Positions 10,354 through 20,239 are shown, numbered from the stretch's first letter. The stretch: DNA of 64,000 nt from CAWBOY01 sp963790585 (GCA_963790585.1 CAWBOY010000008.1:310001-374000), one strand, 5' to 3'. Made by a program: numbers and translations. Notes: generated from the letters alone by a model not told the origin.

Positions 10354-11337
10354 TCAATCGTTGTATCCCTTGGGATGGTCGCGGTGCCAATTCCATGCCG
10401 TTTCGAGGATCGGCTTCAGCTCCGTGTAGCGTGGCTTCCAACCGAGTTCGCGGCAAATCTTGTCGGCCTTGGCAACCAGCTCGGGCGGGTCGCCCGGCCG
10501 GCGTGGTGATTCCTGGACCGGGACAGATCGCCTCGTCACCGCTTCCGCTGTCTCAATCACCTCGCGGACGCTGTAGCCCCGACCGGTCCCCAAGTTGTAG
10601 CGCAACTGTTTTCCAGGCTCCAGCGCTTCGAGCGCCAGGAGATGAGCTTCGGCGAGATCCTCGACGTGAATGTAATCGCGAATGCAGGTCCCGTCCGGCG
10701 TCGGATAGTCGGTGCCAAAGACCTGGATCGATTTGCGCTGCCCCATCACAGTTTGTAGGATAAGCGGGATCAGGTGAGTCTCTGGATCGTGGTCCTCGCC
10801 GATGACGCCATCAGCGCTGGCGCCGGAGGCGTTGAAATAGCGCAGCGCGGCGTAGCCGAGGCCGTAGGCCTGCGCATAATCGGCGAGGGCGTGCTCGACG
10901 GCCAGCTTGGTGAATCCATAAGGATTGATCGGGATCTGGGGCGTCTCTTCCGTGATCGGCATCTTTTCGGGCACGCCGTAGGTGGCGCAGGTGCTGGAAA
11001 ACACGATCCGCTCGATCTTGTGGTGGCGCAACGCTTCCAAAAGGTTGAGCGAGTTGACGACGTTGCTCTGATAGTATTTCGCCGGGTGATGGACCGATTC
11101 GCCGACATACGCCAATGCAGCGAAGTGAACGACGGCGTCGAAGCGATGTTCGACGAGCGCCTGATGGAGTCGATGCGGCTCGTTCAGGTCGCCGATGATG
11201 AGACGCCCCGCCGGCGCGGCGGCTTTGTGGCCCATCGAGAGGTTGTCATAAACCCAGACGTCATGGCCACGAGCTATTAGCCTGCGCACTGTGTGACTGC
11301 CTATATATCCTGCTCCGCCCGTTACCAAAACCCGCAT
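10354..11337 (-). CDS. galE: UDP-glucose 4-epimerase
   Basis: 327 residues, complete. Extended SDR enzyme that interconverts UDP-glucose and UDP-galactose with bound NAD. NAD-binding GGAGYIG spans residues 7-13. The active site has SSTCATYG (about 114-121) and the YxxxK pair Tyr140/Lys144 in PYGFTKLAVE. The substrate region RYFNASGASADGVIGEDH and the late YNLGTGRGYSVREVI are typical of GalE rather than other epimerases. It lies 39 bp upstream of purD on the same strand and 78 bp downstream of the ABC ATPase, so co-transcription is possible. No frameshift. It could feed UDP-galactose to cell-surface glycan synthesis. Confidence 0.93.
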   Translation of the reverse strand: MRVLVTGGAGYIGSHTVRRLIARGHDVWVYDNLSMGHKAAAPAGRLIIGDLNEPHRLHQALVEHRFDAVVHFAALAYVGESVHHPAKYYQSNVVNSLNLLEALRHHKIERIVFSSTCATYGVPEKMPITEETPQIPINPYGFTKLAVEHALADYAQAYGLGYAALRYFNASGASADGVIGEDHDPETHLIPLILQTVMGQRKSIQVFGTDYPTPDGTCIRDYIHVEDLAEAHLLALEALEPGKQLRYNLGTGRGYSVREVIETAEAVTRRSVPVQESPRRPGDPPELVAKADKICRELGWKPRYTELKPILETAWNWHRDHPKGYND

Positions 11338-11415
11338 AGCGATTCCTCCGCTCGATATTTAGCCGCGTGTTCTACCTTGAAGCGCTCCCCTTCGGGTCGC
11401 GGCTAAGCAATCCCT

Positions 11416-12351
11416 TTAATTGGTTATGCCTTTGGTTATACCCATGAATACATCCTCCAAATCGATTTCTTCCTCCTTGAGCATCTTCAATCGGTAGCCC
11501 TTTTTCAACAGCAACTCGGCGATGAAACTGCCGTCATTAACCCCATCATTAAGCGTGACACGGAGATACGTCCCTTCCTCCTTGGCCTCGATCGACGCGA
11601 TCTCGTCCTGGTTTGTCAGGAATTTTTCCGCGTCTGCGTTCTTTCCCTCGCAGACAGCCACATGGTACACGGTTCGCTGGCGTACCTGACGGATGGCCGA
11701 TTCGATGTCGCCATTGAAGATCAATACTCCGCGCTCGATGATGCCGATCTTGTTACAAATATCGGCAAGCTCCGGCAAAATATGACTTGAGACGAGAATC
11801 GTCTTGCCCATGCCGCGAAGCTCCTTGATGAGCCGGCGCATGTCGATGCGGGCGCGCGGGTCCAGGCCGCTGGCCGGCTCGTCGAGCAGCAACACTTGCG
11901 GCTCATGCAGCAGCACGCGGGCCAGGCCGAGGCGCTGGGTCATGCCGCGCGAAAGGCTCGTCACGAAGGCGTCTCGCTTGTAGCCAAGGTCGACCAGGTC
12001 CAGAACTTGATTGCATTTACGGCGTCGTTCCGCGCCCTGAATGCGATAAGCAGCCGCGAAGAACTCGAGATATTCGACGACCTTCATATCGTCGTAGACG
12101 CCGAAGAAGTCGGGCATATAGCCGATGACGCGGCGGATTTCCTTGGGTTTGTTATAGATGGAATAGCCGGCTACCGATGCTTCGCCCCAGCTCGGATTCA
12201 ATAGGGTCGCCAGGATTCGCATGGTCGTTGTCTTGCCCGCGCCGTTGGGGCCAATGAATCCGTAGACATCGCCTTTCTCCAGCTTGAGCGTCAGCCGGTT
12301 CAAGGCGTACAAGTCGCCATACATCTTGGTTAGGTCGCGGGTTTCGATCAT
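11416..12351 (-). CDS. ABC transporter ATP-binding protein
   Basis: 311 residues with Walker A GPNGAGKT (34-41), the signature LSRGMTQRLGLARVL, Walker B LLLDEP and the switch His in VSSHI. The C-terminal 80 residues after IIERGVLIFNG are the extension seen in exporter ATPases of the DrrA/NatA/Gld type. It energises export or membrane-protein complex function at the cytoplasmic face. The upstream gene on the same strand (12401-14746) is a membrane protein with a large soluble domain but is not a classic ABC permease, so the partner permease may lie elsewhere or be missing from this locus. Substrate unknown. Confidence 0.85.
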   Translation of the reverse strand: MIETRDLTKMYGDLYALNRLTLKLEKGDVYGFIGPNGAGKTTTMRILATLLNPSWGEASVAGYSIYNKPKEIRRVIGYMPDFFGVYDDMKVVEYLEFFAAAYRIQGAERRRKCNQVLDLVDLGYKRDAFVTSLSRGMTQRLGLARVLLHEPQVLLLDEPASGLDPRARIDMRRLIKELRGMGKTILVSSHILPELADICNKIGIIERGVLIFNGDIESAIRQVRQRTVYHVAVCEGKNADAEKFLTNQDEIASIEAKEEGTYLRVTLNDGVNDGSFIAELLLKKGYRLKMLKEEEIDLEDVFMGITKGITN

Positions 12352-12400
12352 TTCTTATTGGTCCGTTGTCCGTAGTCCTTGGCTCGCTGCGCAATGCGGG

Positions 12401-14746
12401 CTATCGGCTAGGGACTAATGGTATGTAGACGCGGATGATTGTCTCTTGGGAGATCAGGCCCGTCAGCGTTGGATCCTGGAATCGGAGGCGGGTGGGCGAG
12501 CTATCGACGATTGGGGCATCGTCCTTGAAGCCGCGTCGTTTTAGCGCGTCGAAGGGGCCTTTCAGCGGCACTGTGCCGCGCTACGAGTATGACGGTGTCG
12601 CGGGATAGCTTGGTGTCGCCCAGTGGATGGATGCGCCACTGTTGATCGAGCGAACGCAAGCCACTCGCCCGCCAGCGTTCGGTGTCGGCACCGTCGTGAA
12701 ACATTGCCAGGCGTAAAGTCTGCACAGGCGATAACGTGACGGGTTTGCCGACGGCAGGCGCAACCTCATTGAGCCAGCTTTTCAAAGGGATCGGCTTGCG
12801 AAATTGTTCATTGAACAGCTCGTCGACACGCCAGGTCACGCCAGGATGCAGCAGCGGATCGCCGGGCGGCAATATGTCCTTTAGGGGATATGTTTTGTCG
12901 TCATGAATCAGCACGACATCGCGCAGGGCGACCGGAAGATTGTTTACGATACTGCCCATCGGCGAAGTGGCGGCATCCCTGCGGCTGAGAGTCGCTCCGA
13001 TCGGCGGTTTCAGAGAATCGATCGCCGCCCGCCAGGAAGCCGTAAACGAGCGGGTGGCCCAGACGGGCACCGCGACGTCTCTGAGCCCGGTAGCGTTTTC
13101 CGCATAAAAATAAGGCCGACGCATAAGAGCTTGCGACCCCTGCCGGCTCGCGCGCATCGGCGGATCGAGGGTAGACAGGACGGTCGTCGTCCCGACTTGT
13201 TCCGTTGACCATACAGGTGACACTGGCTCGACCGTGACCGAATAATCCTGAATCCGCGGGCTGAAAAGCGTAAACCAACTGGAGCCGAAGACCTGTCGGC
13301 CGCGTAGATCGACCTCGACGAGATCGACTTTATTGACGCGGAGTGCGTTGCCTTTCGTGGAATAAGCCGTCCAGTAAGCACAAAAGCTCACGAGAAGGAC
13401 GATGAGGGGGAACGTTATCCAGGTCAATTCGAGGCGTTTGAAGATCTTTCTTAGAACAAAATAATCAAGCGGGCCGACGAGGACGATGTAAACCAGGATC
13501 AACACCGCCACCCAGCCAAACGACACAGTGGGAACTTCGTCAAATTCTTCGATGCCGCGCGACAGAGCGTCGCCCAGTTCAAGCGGAGGTGTGCTTGAAC
13601 GCACTTCGGGACCGCCCGGCTTAACGCTCAATTCCGCAAGCAATTTGTTCCAGAAGATTGCCTGCCCCTCGCGGAAGCCGGCATCGACAAAAGGCCCGGA
13701 ATCGAGGTCGAACGCGACCAGTATCACCCGGCCGAGACCGAAAGGCGCTTGCACGACGACAGGCCGAACCGTGTTATCCTCATTAGTGGCATTCGTGGTC
13801 ACCAGCACTTCGACGCCCGGCGCTGGCTTCAAAATCGTCAGATCGACCTGGCGCATGCGCGAAGTCAGGTCGCCCGGCAGCCAGGGATCGAGGCTAAGGC
13901 TGGATCGGCGCACGATGCCTTCGAGTTTACAAGGCAGAAACGCCAGTTTGTCCCTTTTGAGCAGATCGCGGTTCCGACCCGCGGCGAGAACCAATCGACC
14001 GCCCCGCTGCACCCATTCCGTCAGCGCTTCGCGGCGTCCCGTCTGATCGGCGAGGAGATCGGCAATGAACTCCTTGTTTCCCGTCGACAGAAAAACGACA
14101 TCGACTGCGTCGTAGCCGAACCAGCGATCCGGCAGTTGGTCAAGACGTTCGGCCACGGAGACGTTGCGTTGCGGTTGCTCGTCGTCGGGCGCATTCACGC
14201 GGGCTTGTTGACCTTTGGGTGCATTCTTCGCATCGACAGGAGGGGACAGGGCGGCCTTCAGGCCGGGGAGGCGGCCGCCGAGTTGGAGTAATAAATAGTC
14301 ATGCGGTTCAAGAATGTCTTGAGCGCCGGTCCGCACGACCGTAGTACGCACTGCCTCCGGAATTGGCTCGCCATTCGCCGTCTGCAGGATCGCGGAGAAA
14401 TCGCTGCTAAGATTGCCAGGTTTTAGATAGCCAAAGACGACGGCCTTGGTTTTCGCCTCGAGGGCGGGAATCGGCACGACGTAGTGATACGTCATATCCT
14501 CGCCATCGCTACTCGTCAGCAAAAGACGATAGCGATTCGCGGGACAGGCCTCGATGGAAGTGACATCAATCGCAACCGGGGCCCAGGCGCCGTTGCGCGT
14601 GCGATAGCTCGCGGAGTCGCCCGAGCCATCCGGCAGACCGACGCGGACGGTCATGAACAGGCCAGTCGCGGCAGACGCTCCGGTCGCGCGCTCAGAAAGC
14701 ACCCAAAGATCAGTATCCCGATGACCGCGCTTGGTCGTTGACGCAT
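12401..14746 (-). CDS. Membrane-anchored protein with glutamine-amidotransferase-like domain (frameshifts at both ends)
   Basis: About 780 residues after reconstruction. The best start is the ATG at 14746, which gives a signal peptide (MRQRPSAVIGILIFGCFLS) in a frame that must join the main frame near 14675. The main frame holds an amidotransferase/DUF4350-like fold (VDVVFLSTGNKEF, RGGRLVLAAGRN, GLGRVILVAFDLDSGPF). Two membrane helices follow (VSFGWVAVLILVYIVLVGPL, then about WITFPLIVLLVSFCAYW), and then a beta-rich C-terminal domain. A third frame extends the end past the stop near 12504 to a TAG at 12401 (PLKGPFDALKRRGF ... TLTGLISQETIIRVYIP). It sits directly upstream of the ABC ATPase, so it may be an accessory subunit like those of gliding/Gld-type exporters; that is inference. 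Confidence 0.6.
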
Positions 14747-14767
14747 CAAAAGAAATCCTCGTCGCGG

Positions 14768-15070
14768 TCAAGGTTTCGTGGCGGGTGGACAGGAGCAAGG
14801 GATCGTCTGACAGTAAGGACAACCAGCGCCATATTTAGCTTCGACGACCGTCTGTAAATCGACACCGGCGATGTTGGCGAGCGTCGCCAACCAAGCGAGC
14901 ACGTCGGCAAACTCCGCACCAAGATCAGGATTCTTGGCGCCGCCGCGCAGGGCTTCGGCCAGCTCGCCGACCTCTTCCATGAGCCACATAAACGTCCCTT
15001 CGACGCCGCGCTTCGCATCCTTGGCGCCAAAGGTGTCGCGGATCAGACGCTGGAAGTCAACGAGTGTCAT
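14768..15070 (-). CDS. MazG-like nucleotide pyrophosphohydrolase with C-terminal Cys cluster
   Basis: 100 residues. The all-alpha NTP pyrophosphohydrolase core is visible: EEVGELAEALRGG with Glu32, Glu33 and Glu36, and EFADVLAWLATLANIAGVDL with Glu53 and Asp56, the metal-binding ExxE...ExxD pattern. The family hydrolyses nucleoside triphosphates to monophosphates and pyrophosphate, often as a house-cleaning enzyme. The last 20 residues add Cys84, Cys87, Cys92 and Cys94 (CPYCQTIPCSC), which could bind a metal ion; I take this as a real extension because it lies in the same open frame. The gene ends 21 bp before the membrane protein gene and may be in one operon with it. Confidence 0.8.
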   Translation of the reverse strand: MTLVDFQRLIRDTFGAKDAKRGVEGTFMWLMEEVGELAEALRGGAKNPDLGAEFADVLAWLATLANIAGVDLQTVVEAKYGAGCPYCQTIPCSCPPATKP

Positions 15071-15094
15071 CAGCTTGTCACGAGTCTCAATCGT

Positions 15095-17761
15095 CTATTT
15101 CCCCACGAAAATATCCTCATACTTCTTCGCCGCGTCGTCTTTCTTTTGTTCCTTGAGCGCCTTAAGCATCGCATCACGCGATTCTTTATCGCGGATGTCG
15201 ATCTCCAGGCATTGCTTCGCGTATTTCTCCGCTTCCGCGAACTGGTTCGTCTCTAGTAGCAGCCGCGTCAGTTTTTTGCGGCGTTCCAGGTCGTCGGCAT
15301 CCGTGGGCAATACGTCCTTCAGCGTTTGAATCAGCTTATCGCGCTCGCCGGTCTGTGCGTAAACCCGTGTCAGCTGGGTCGCCCATTCCGGATCTTGCGG
15401 GTCGGTCTTGCGGGCCAATTCCAGCATGTCGGCTGCCTTGGCATACTGCTTGGTATCGTAGTGGAGCTTGGCGAGAGCTGACACCAGAGGCAAATAGGGA
15501 TCGGCCCGATCAAGGCCGTCTTCAAGCAGCCGTTTCTCCTCTTCGAGATTGCCGGCCTGCCGGGCCAGGCGAGCGAGGACAAGGCTGCCGCGCGGATGAT
15601 GGGCCTTCTTGTCGATCGCCTTTTTCGCCATGTTGCGGGCCTCGATGCGGTCGCCGCGCTCCAGGTAAGACTCCGCCAACTCGCCGGCCAGATCCGCGTT
15701 GCCGGGATCCTTTTCGAACTCCGCTTTGAGCGTCTTGAGCGATCGCTTCTTTTCGATCGGCCGGCCGCCGATCTTTTTCACGATCGTTTCCAGGTACTCC
15801 TTGTAACCCTTTTCAAACTCCGCTTTGTCAACTTTGCAGACCTTTTTTATCGCTTCCGTTGTGTTCAGCCCGTCACGGTAGGCAGCGAGTAGGCCTGAAA
15901 TCGACTCTGGTCCGTATTTACTACGTAGATACTCCACATAAAGGTTCGCCTGGCAATACGCTTGTTGCCACTGCAGCGGATCGCGCGGGCGGATGAAGCC
16001 GAGATCGATATTGTCCAGATCGAGCAAGTTTTTCCCCTCCGGCACCCGCTCTTTGAGAAGCTGATTCCAGATCGGTGGCCTTGGAAAGCCTTCGTTTCCG
16101 ACGGCGATCCCTTCGGTAAGCCAATGGGGGACGAGGAAATTAGTCTGATCCAGATTGAAAATGTGGACAATCTCGTGCCGTAGCACACGCAGCCAGTTGA
16201 ACGGCTTGCGAATGCCTTGGCCATTGGGCGAGACCATCGCGAACATTCGGCCCGTACAGGCTCCGATGGTATGCAGATCGGGCAGAGCAACGGTTCGGCC
16301 ACTGAACATGGCATGCGTCGAGAAGACCTCGACCAGAATGGGAAAATCCGGCTTGTGTTTGAATTGCGTCGCCAGGTCTTCCCACAGCGCCTCCAGCTCG
16401 ATCGCCATGTAGTGGGCGAGAACGGAATCGTCCTTTGAATACTTCAGCAAGAAATGCTTTGTCTCGATCTTCTCGTATTTCTTGAGATGATCGAGGACTT
16501 TGCGCAGGTTGCTGACGCGGACATGGAACGGGTCGGCCTCAAAGCCTTTGTCGAGCATCACCGCGGCTTCCTTCTCGCGGCCCATGCGCATGTAGAGCAT
16601 TCCAAGGTTGCACTTCGGCGCTGACGGTAGCGGCCTGAGATCGATCGCCTTCTTGTAGCAAGTCTCGGCGTCGGCGTAGTAACGGCGATCTTCGAGCCGT
16701 TCGCCTAGCTCGTACCAAAAGGTGGCTGGCTTGGTGTCGAACTTCTCTGGCTCCTTGGTTGCTTCCTCGTATTCCTTCTTCTTGCCCTGGATTTTCAGGC
16801 AGGCGGCGATGCGGGCCAAGGTCCGCTCATCGCGCGGATTCATGAGCTTGGCCTTGTCCAATTCCTTGCGAGCCGCATCATACTCGCCGCCCGTAAAGTA
16901 GACGTCGGCCTTCAGACGCAGCGCTTCGGGTAGACGCGGATTGATCTTCAGAGCGCGATCGGCAAAGCTCATGGCGACGTTGCCTTCGAAGCGCTGTAAC
17001 TCCGCTCCCCCTTTGCCGACCAGGGCCTCGGCCGCGCTCGGGTTGATGACGAGCGCTTTGTCAAAGGCGTCGAGGGCGTCGCCTCGGTTGTATTTTTCGA
17101 GCAGCAACATGCCGGCGGTGTATTCGGCCGGCCAGTATTTCTTGTCGTTCTTGAGAGCGTCGCCAAGCAGGTCGTCTAGGACGTCCTTGAACTCGCCGGC
17201 CAACTCTTTCTTGCCGTGCGCATTCTCGATCGCGGCCAAGGCGATGCAGAGCAGATCGTCGGGATCCTTGACAGGATCGTCCTTGGCCTCGCGGGCGTTG
17301 TAGGCCTTGACGAACCAGCGATATTCTTCCTCTGCTTTGGCGAGTTCTCCGCGGTCGCGATAGATCCGGGCGCGCACCCAGCGCGCCTGAAAATGGGCCC
17401 GATCCTTATTGATGACAATGGCAGCTTCGGCCGCCTTTTCGGCCTCTTCCCAGCGCCCGCGCTGATAAAGCAACTCAGCTTGCCGCGCCAACAGGTCGGC
17501 GTCTTTGGGGGCGTCCTTCAATAGCGACTCGACTGCTTCCAAGGCGCGATCGTATTCGCCCATCGCCTCCAAAGCGCGGCTCAGCCCAACCGTCGCTTTG
17601 GCCTTGGTCGGCGCCGCCTTCGCCAGCTGTTCGTAGAGTTCCTTGGCTTCTTCGTAATTCCCGGAGAGGAGGCGCAGGCGTGCCTCGGCAAGCGTCGGAT
17701 CGGCGGCAAACGTAGTGGTAGCAACGCCCAAGAAGAAGCAAATAGCGAGAGAGGCTTTCAT
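15095..17761 (-). CDS. Secreted TPR protein with peptidase MA-type zinc protease domain
   Basis: 888 residues. A signal peptide (MKASLAICFFLGVATTTFA) is followed by TPR units through about residue 420 (for example LEAMGEYDRALEAVESLL and YYADAETCYKKAIDLRP), a gluzincin-like domain, and more TPRs from about 690 to the end. The zinc motif HEIVH is at residues 529-533 (RHEIVHIFNLDQTNF). It is followed by PHWLTEGIAVGNEG, where the Glu is the likely third ligand, as in the peptidase MA family. It is predicted to act outside the cytoplasm as a metalloprotease on protein partners held by the TPRs; substrate unknown. It is complete, without frameshift, and ends 24 bp upstream of the MazG-like gene. 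Confidence 0.8.
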   Translation of the reverse strand: MKASLAICFFLGVATTTFAADPTLAEARLRLLSGNYEEAKELYEQLAKAAPTKAKATVGLSRALEAMGEYDRALEAVESLLKDAPKDADLLARQAELLYQRGRWEEAEKAAEAAIVINKDRAHFQARWVRARIYRDRGELAKAEEEYRWFVKAYNAREAKDDPVKDPDDLLCIALAAIENAHGKKELAGEFKDVLDDLLGDALKNDKKYWPAEYTAGMLLLEKYNRGDALDAFDKALVINPSAAEALVGKGGAELQRFEGNVAMSFADRALKINPRLPEALRLKADVYFTGGEYDAARKELDKAKLMNPRDERTLARIAACLKIQGKKKEYEEATKEPEKFDTKPATFWYELGERLEDRRYYADAETCYKKAIDLRPLPSAPKCNLGMLYMRMGREKEAAVMLDKGFEADPFHVRVSNLRKVLDHLKKYEKIETKHFLLKYSKDDSVLAHYMAIELEALWEDLATQFKHKPDFPILVEVFSTHAMFSGRTVALPDLHTIGACTGRMFAMVSPNGQGIRKPFNWLRVLRHEIVHIFNLDQTNFLVPHWLTEGIAVGNEGFPRPPIWNQLLKERVPEGKNLLDLDNIDLGFIRPRDPLQWQQAYCQANLYVEYLRSKYGPESISGLLAAYRDGLNTTEAIKKVCKVDKAEFEKGYKEYLETIVKKIGGRPIEKKRSLKTLKAEFEKDPGNADLAGELAESYLERGDRIEARNMAKKAIDKKAHHPRGSLVLARLARQAGNLEEEKRLLEDGLDRADPYLPLVSALAKLHYDTKQYAKAADMLELARKTDPQDPEWATQLTRVYAQTGERDKLIQTLKDVLPTDADDLERRKKLTRLLLETNQFAEAEKYAKQCLEIDIRDKESRDAMLKALKEQKKDDAAKKYEDIFVGK

Positions 17762-17848
17762 GGTCGCGTTCCTGAATCAGCGCGGTTTCTCACGCTGTTC
17801 AAGGTAGCGGTCGGGGGGGTGAAACGCAAGGAAGGGCGCGGCAGTGGC

Positions 17849-18406
17849 TCAACCTTCTTTTTCAAACGCGCCCGCATCATGCGGAAGACCGACGCGCATG
17901 AAATAGCGAGCGAATGCTTGGGCGAGGTGTTCTCGATAGGGAGAGCGGAGTCGAAGACGATCGCCGCAGGTGACGGCGAATTGGCTGACGAACGCCTTCG
18001 GTACGACGAAGAGTTGACGAAAGTCGACTACGGCCCACGGTAAGGAGGGAATATCCTCGCGTTTGTGGAGCAGCGTAAAGGAGGGCAGGTTACCGTCGAC
18101 GACCAATTTTCGGAACTTACTGCTCTTGATCAGTGGGTTCGTTTTCTCTGACTCTTTAACAAGGTTTGCCCAGATAGCGACGTGCGCAAAAAGCACATCT
18201 GAGACCTTGCTATTCTTTAGATCGCAACTTTGAGTCATTACGATAAGGTTATAGTCCCTACGCGCAACTTGAGGAATTAGACCAACAGGGATCGGCCAAG
18301 GTAAGGGGTCTGGAACCAGAACGGGAAATTGAAAAAAGACATCGCCTTGAAGGAGCGCCTCCCCTTTGGTCACTTCAAACCAGTCTTTATTCGGTATCTG
18401 TTCCAT
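17849..18406 (-). CDS. Unknown protein with TQSCDL motif (second gene of a cassette)
   Basis: 185 residues, no signal peptide or membrane helix. Conserved-looking blocks are LLQGDVFFQFPV, NLIVMTQSCDLKNSK, VVDFRQLFVVPKAF and RSPYREHLAQAFARYFMRVGLP. I recall the VMTQSCDL and SPYREHLxQAFAR blocks from uncharacterised bacterial proteins but know of no assigned function. The single Cys in TQSCDL followed by Asp is the most distinctive feature. Its ATG at 18406 lies inside the 3' end of the upstream gene (20-nt overlap), so the two are translationally coupled and probably work together. Confidence 0.6.
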   Translation of the reverse strand: MEQIPNKDWFEVTKGEALLQGDVFFQFPVLVPDPLPWPIPVGLIPQVARRDYNLIVMTQSCDLKNSKVSDVLFAHVAIWANLVKESEKTNPLIKSSKFRKLVVDGNLPSFTLLHKREDIPSLPWAVVDFRQLFVVPKAFVSQFAVTCGDRLRLRSPYREHLAQAFARYFMRVGLPHDAGAFEKEG

Positions 18407-18644
18407 CCCACATCACTGCCTCAATTTCAGCCTCGGTTAGGGTTAATACCTCCGGCGCAATAATGGTCGGACCCATGCTCGCTTTCAAATAGGTAACAGG
18501 CACCGGCACCGGCTTCAAGTAAATGTCGTATTCAGCACCAGGAATGAAATCATCCTCCTGCATCTCCTGAGCCGGCACCCGCGGCTCTTCATGCTCGGCA
18601 GCGGCCGCAACCGCTTCGATCGGGGGTAGATATTCTTCTTCCAC
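18387..18644 (-). CDS. Small acidic protein overlapping the TQSCDL gene
   Basis: 85 residues, very acidic, with an Ala/Glu/Pro-rich start (EEYLPPIEAVAAAAEHEEP) and a more ordered second half (DIYLKPVPVPVTYLKASMG, then LTLTEAEIEAVMWDGTD). No known domain. It overlaps the following gene by 20 nt in a different frame, which supports both being real and co-translated. The small acidic first gene and larger second gene resemble the arrangement of antitoxin/toxin or partner/effector pairs, but nothing in the sequence shows such activity. Confidence 0.5.
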   Translation of the reverse strand: MEEEYLPPIEAVAAAAEHEEPRVPAQEMQEDDFIPGAEYDIYLKPVPVPVTYLKASMGPTIIAPEVLTLTEAEIEAVMWDGTDTE

Positions 18645-18976
18645 GGCACACCCTCCTGACTATCTGGTCGTGCGATCCATAGCTATTATAGCCGAAGAGC
18701 AGACCAGCGGCATAAGAGAACGTCTACGGCGGCAGCCTTGCCATGCCAAATCACCTTTGGCAAGGGTGGTCATGCTGGTGATGTTTATCGTATTAGTAAT
18801 GATTCTATTAAGTCTTTATCAATAAACGCGTTACGTCTTGCATCGCAAATGTTAGCTACTCACGCCACATTCAACCCTTGCCAAATAAGAGAGTAGCGTT
18901 GTCCACGATAAACGGCAAACGGCAGGCTCGCGCCTGCCGCATAGTATTTCTATCCTTTATCTATTCAGAACATTAC
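18645..18976. other. Intergenic region with a short hairpin and a split inverted repeat
   Basis: No gene supported. A hairpin with arms CGGCAGGC / GCCTGCCG spans 18920-18939. In the minus direction it is followed by TTTGCCGTTT, so it could be a terminator for the lipoprotein gene ending at 18977. A wider inverted repeat, TTTGGCAAGGG at 18756-18766 and its complement at 18875-18885, encloses about 108 bp that are richer in A and T than the surroundings. Confidence 0.4.
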
Positions 18977-20239
18977 TCAACCTTGGGCATCGAATCGTTC
19001 ATGGTCCCGCCGACTTTGCTGTGCCGTCGGATCCTGCGCGCTATGCAAGTGATCGAGATCAAGGTAGACAACCTGTACGCGGGGCTTTGTGGTCTTGAAC
19101 GGAAATGGATAATTCGACTGGATGGTTTCGTTATAGGAAACCGTACACTTCCAGTGGCACTGATGTAGCTGGGCCGGACCCACCATTGGGAAGAACCGCG
19201 GTGGATTGACGACATCTTTGATCTTCTCTTTAACGATTTGGACGTCTTCGCGCGATGCCTCGCATAGGTAAGGCACCCCCCGGGAAACCGGCGGCAGCGC
19301 TTGGAGGATGCGAGCATCATCTGGTGTGTCCTCCGCTAGAGGAACTTCGCCATCCTTGATTGGGGGCAATATTGGAGTTCGCATGTCGCTTTTGTTTTCG
19401 TACTTCTTTGTTATAGGCTCAGTCACTGCGGATGCGGTGGGGACAGGTTTGCAGATGCCAACCTTCGACATTGGCTCATCTGGTGCATTCGCGTCTTTCG
19501 TTGGCGCTGGATGGTCGGTGAACCAGATCTTTTCCCATTCGACCTCGATCCGACGCAGTTCCTCCGAATCATTCAGTAATTGATTCTCGGTCTCCCTCAG
19601 ATTCGAGCGAAGAGAAGTCTGTAACTTCTTTGGGCTCGCTTTGACCTCCTTCTTGACTTCCGTGGTGGTCTTGGCTTTGCTCATCTCAAAAATGATGTCG
19701 GACACATCATTCGCGAGCTCGCCCATCTTCGAGTCCTCATCCGAGAGATTCTTCCCATAGATGCCGAGGCGTTCCGCGTTGCGAATGATCGTCGGAATGA
19801 CCTGCCGGGCCTCTGTCTTCGACTCCGCTATCAAGTTCAGAGTTACGAGAAAGGTATCTACCGATTTCGTCTCGATCATCAGATCAACCAACTCGGCTAC
19901 ATATGGATCCTTCACGTTGGGACGTGCCGACTTCGTGGCAACGACGGTAAAAGCAGGGGCAGGTTGCGTCGTCACATTCGGTCCGGAAAAGGGAGGCGGC
20001 GGAGGTGTGAACCCAGGCGGTGCTACCGGAGGCGGCACGGAGTAAACTGCCTGCGTAGCGTATGGCACACTTGTAGGTTCAGGCTGCGCCTGGCTAGTCG
20101 CCGACGGCGGTATGTATTGAGCTGGCTGGACAAGATACTGAGGAGTCGGCACCGGCTCGTTCGACGTAGTTGTTTGGCATCCCGCCAATAGGAATACACC
20201 GCAGAGCAGGTAACACAATCGGATTACAGATCGTTGCAT
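18977..20239 (-). CDS. Proline-rich lipoprotein of planctomycete type
   Basis: 420 residues from the ATG at 20239. That start is chosen because AAGGAGGT lies just upstream and it gives a perfect lipoprotein signal (MQRSVIRLCYLLCGVFLLAGC) with lipobox LAGC. A Pro/Gln/Thr-rich linker spans about residues 22-90. A helical domain follows (PYVAELVDLMIETKSVDTFL), then a charged stretch. The C-terminal block has HWKCTVSYNETIQSNYPFPF and KPRVQVVYLDLDHLH, which I associate with uncharacterised planctomycete proteins. It should be anchored by a lipid to a membrane facing the periplasm. No enzyme motif is visible. No frameshift. Confidence 0.7.
   Translation of the reverse strand: MQRSVIRLCYLLCGVFLLAGCQTTTSNEPVPTPQYLVQPAQYIPPSATSQAQPEPTSVPYATQAVYSVPPPVAPPGFTPPPPPFSGPNVTTQPAPAFTVVATKSARPNVKDPYVAELVDLMIETKSVDTFLVTLNLIAESKTEARQVIPTIIRNAERLGIYGKNLSDEDSKMGELANDVSDIIFEMSKAKTTTEVKKEVKASPKKLQTSLRSNLRETENQLLNDSEELRRIEVEWEKIWFTDHPAPTKDANAPDEPMSKVGICKPVPTASAVTEPITKKYENKSDMRTPILPPIKDGEVPLAEDTPDDARILQALPPVSRGVPYLCEASREDVQIVKEKIKDVVNPPRFFPMVGPAQLHQCHWKCTVSYNETIQSNYPFPFKTTKPRVQVVYLDLDHLHSAQDPTAQQSRRDHERFDAQG

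Noticed and set aside
18387..18644. Calling the small acidic protein an antitoxin
   Set aside because: Only gene geometry supports it; no DNA-binding or toxin motif is visible.
18878..19168. Plus-strand open frame over the end of the lipoprotein gene
   Set aside because: It is antisense to the conserved C-terminal block of the lipoprotein and has no family features.
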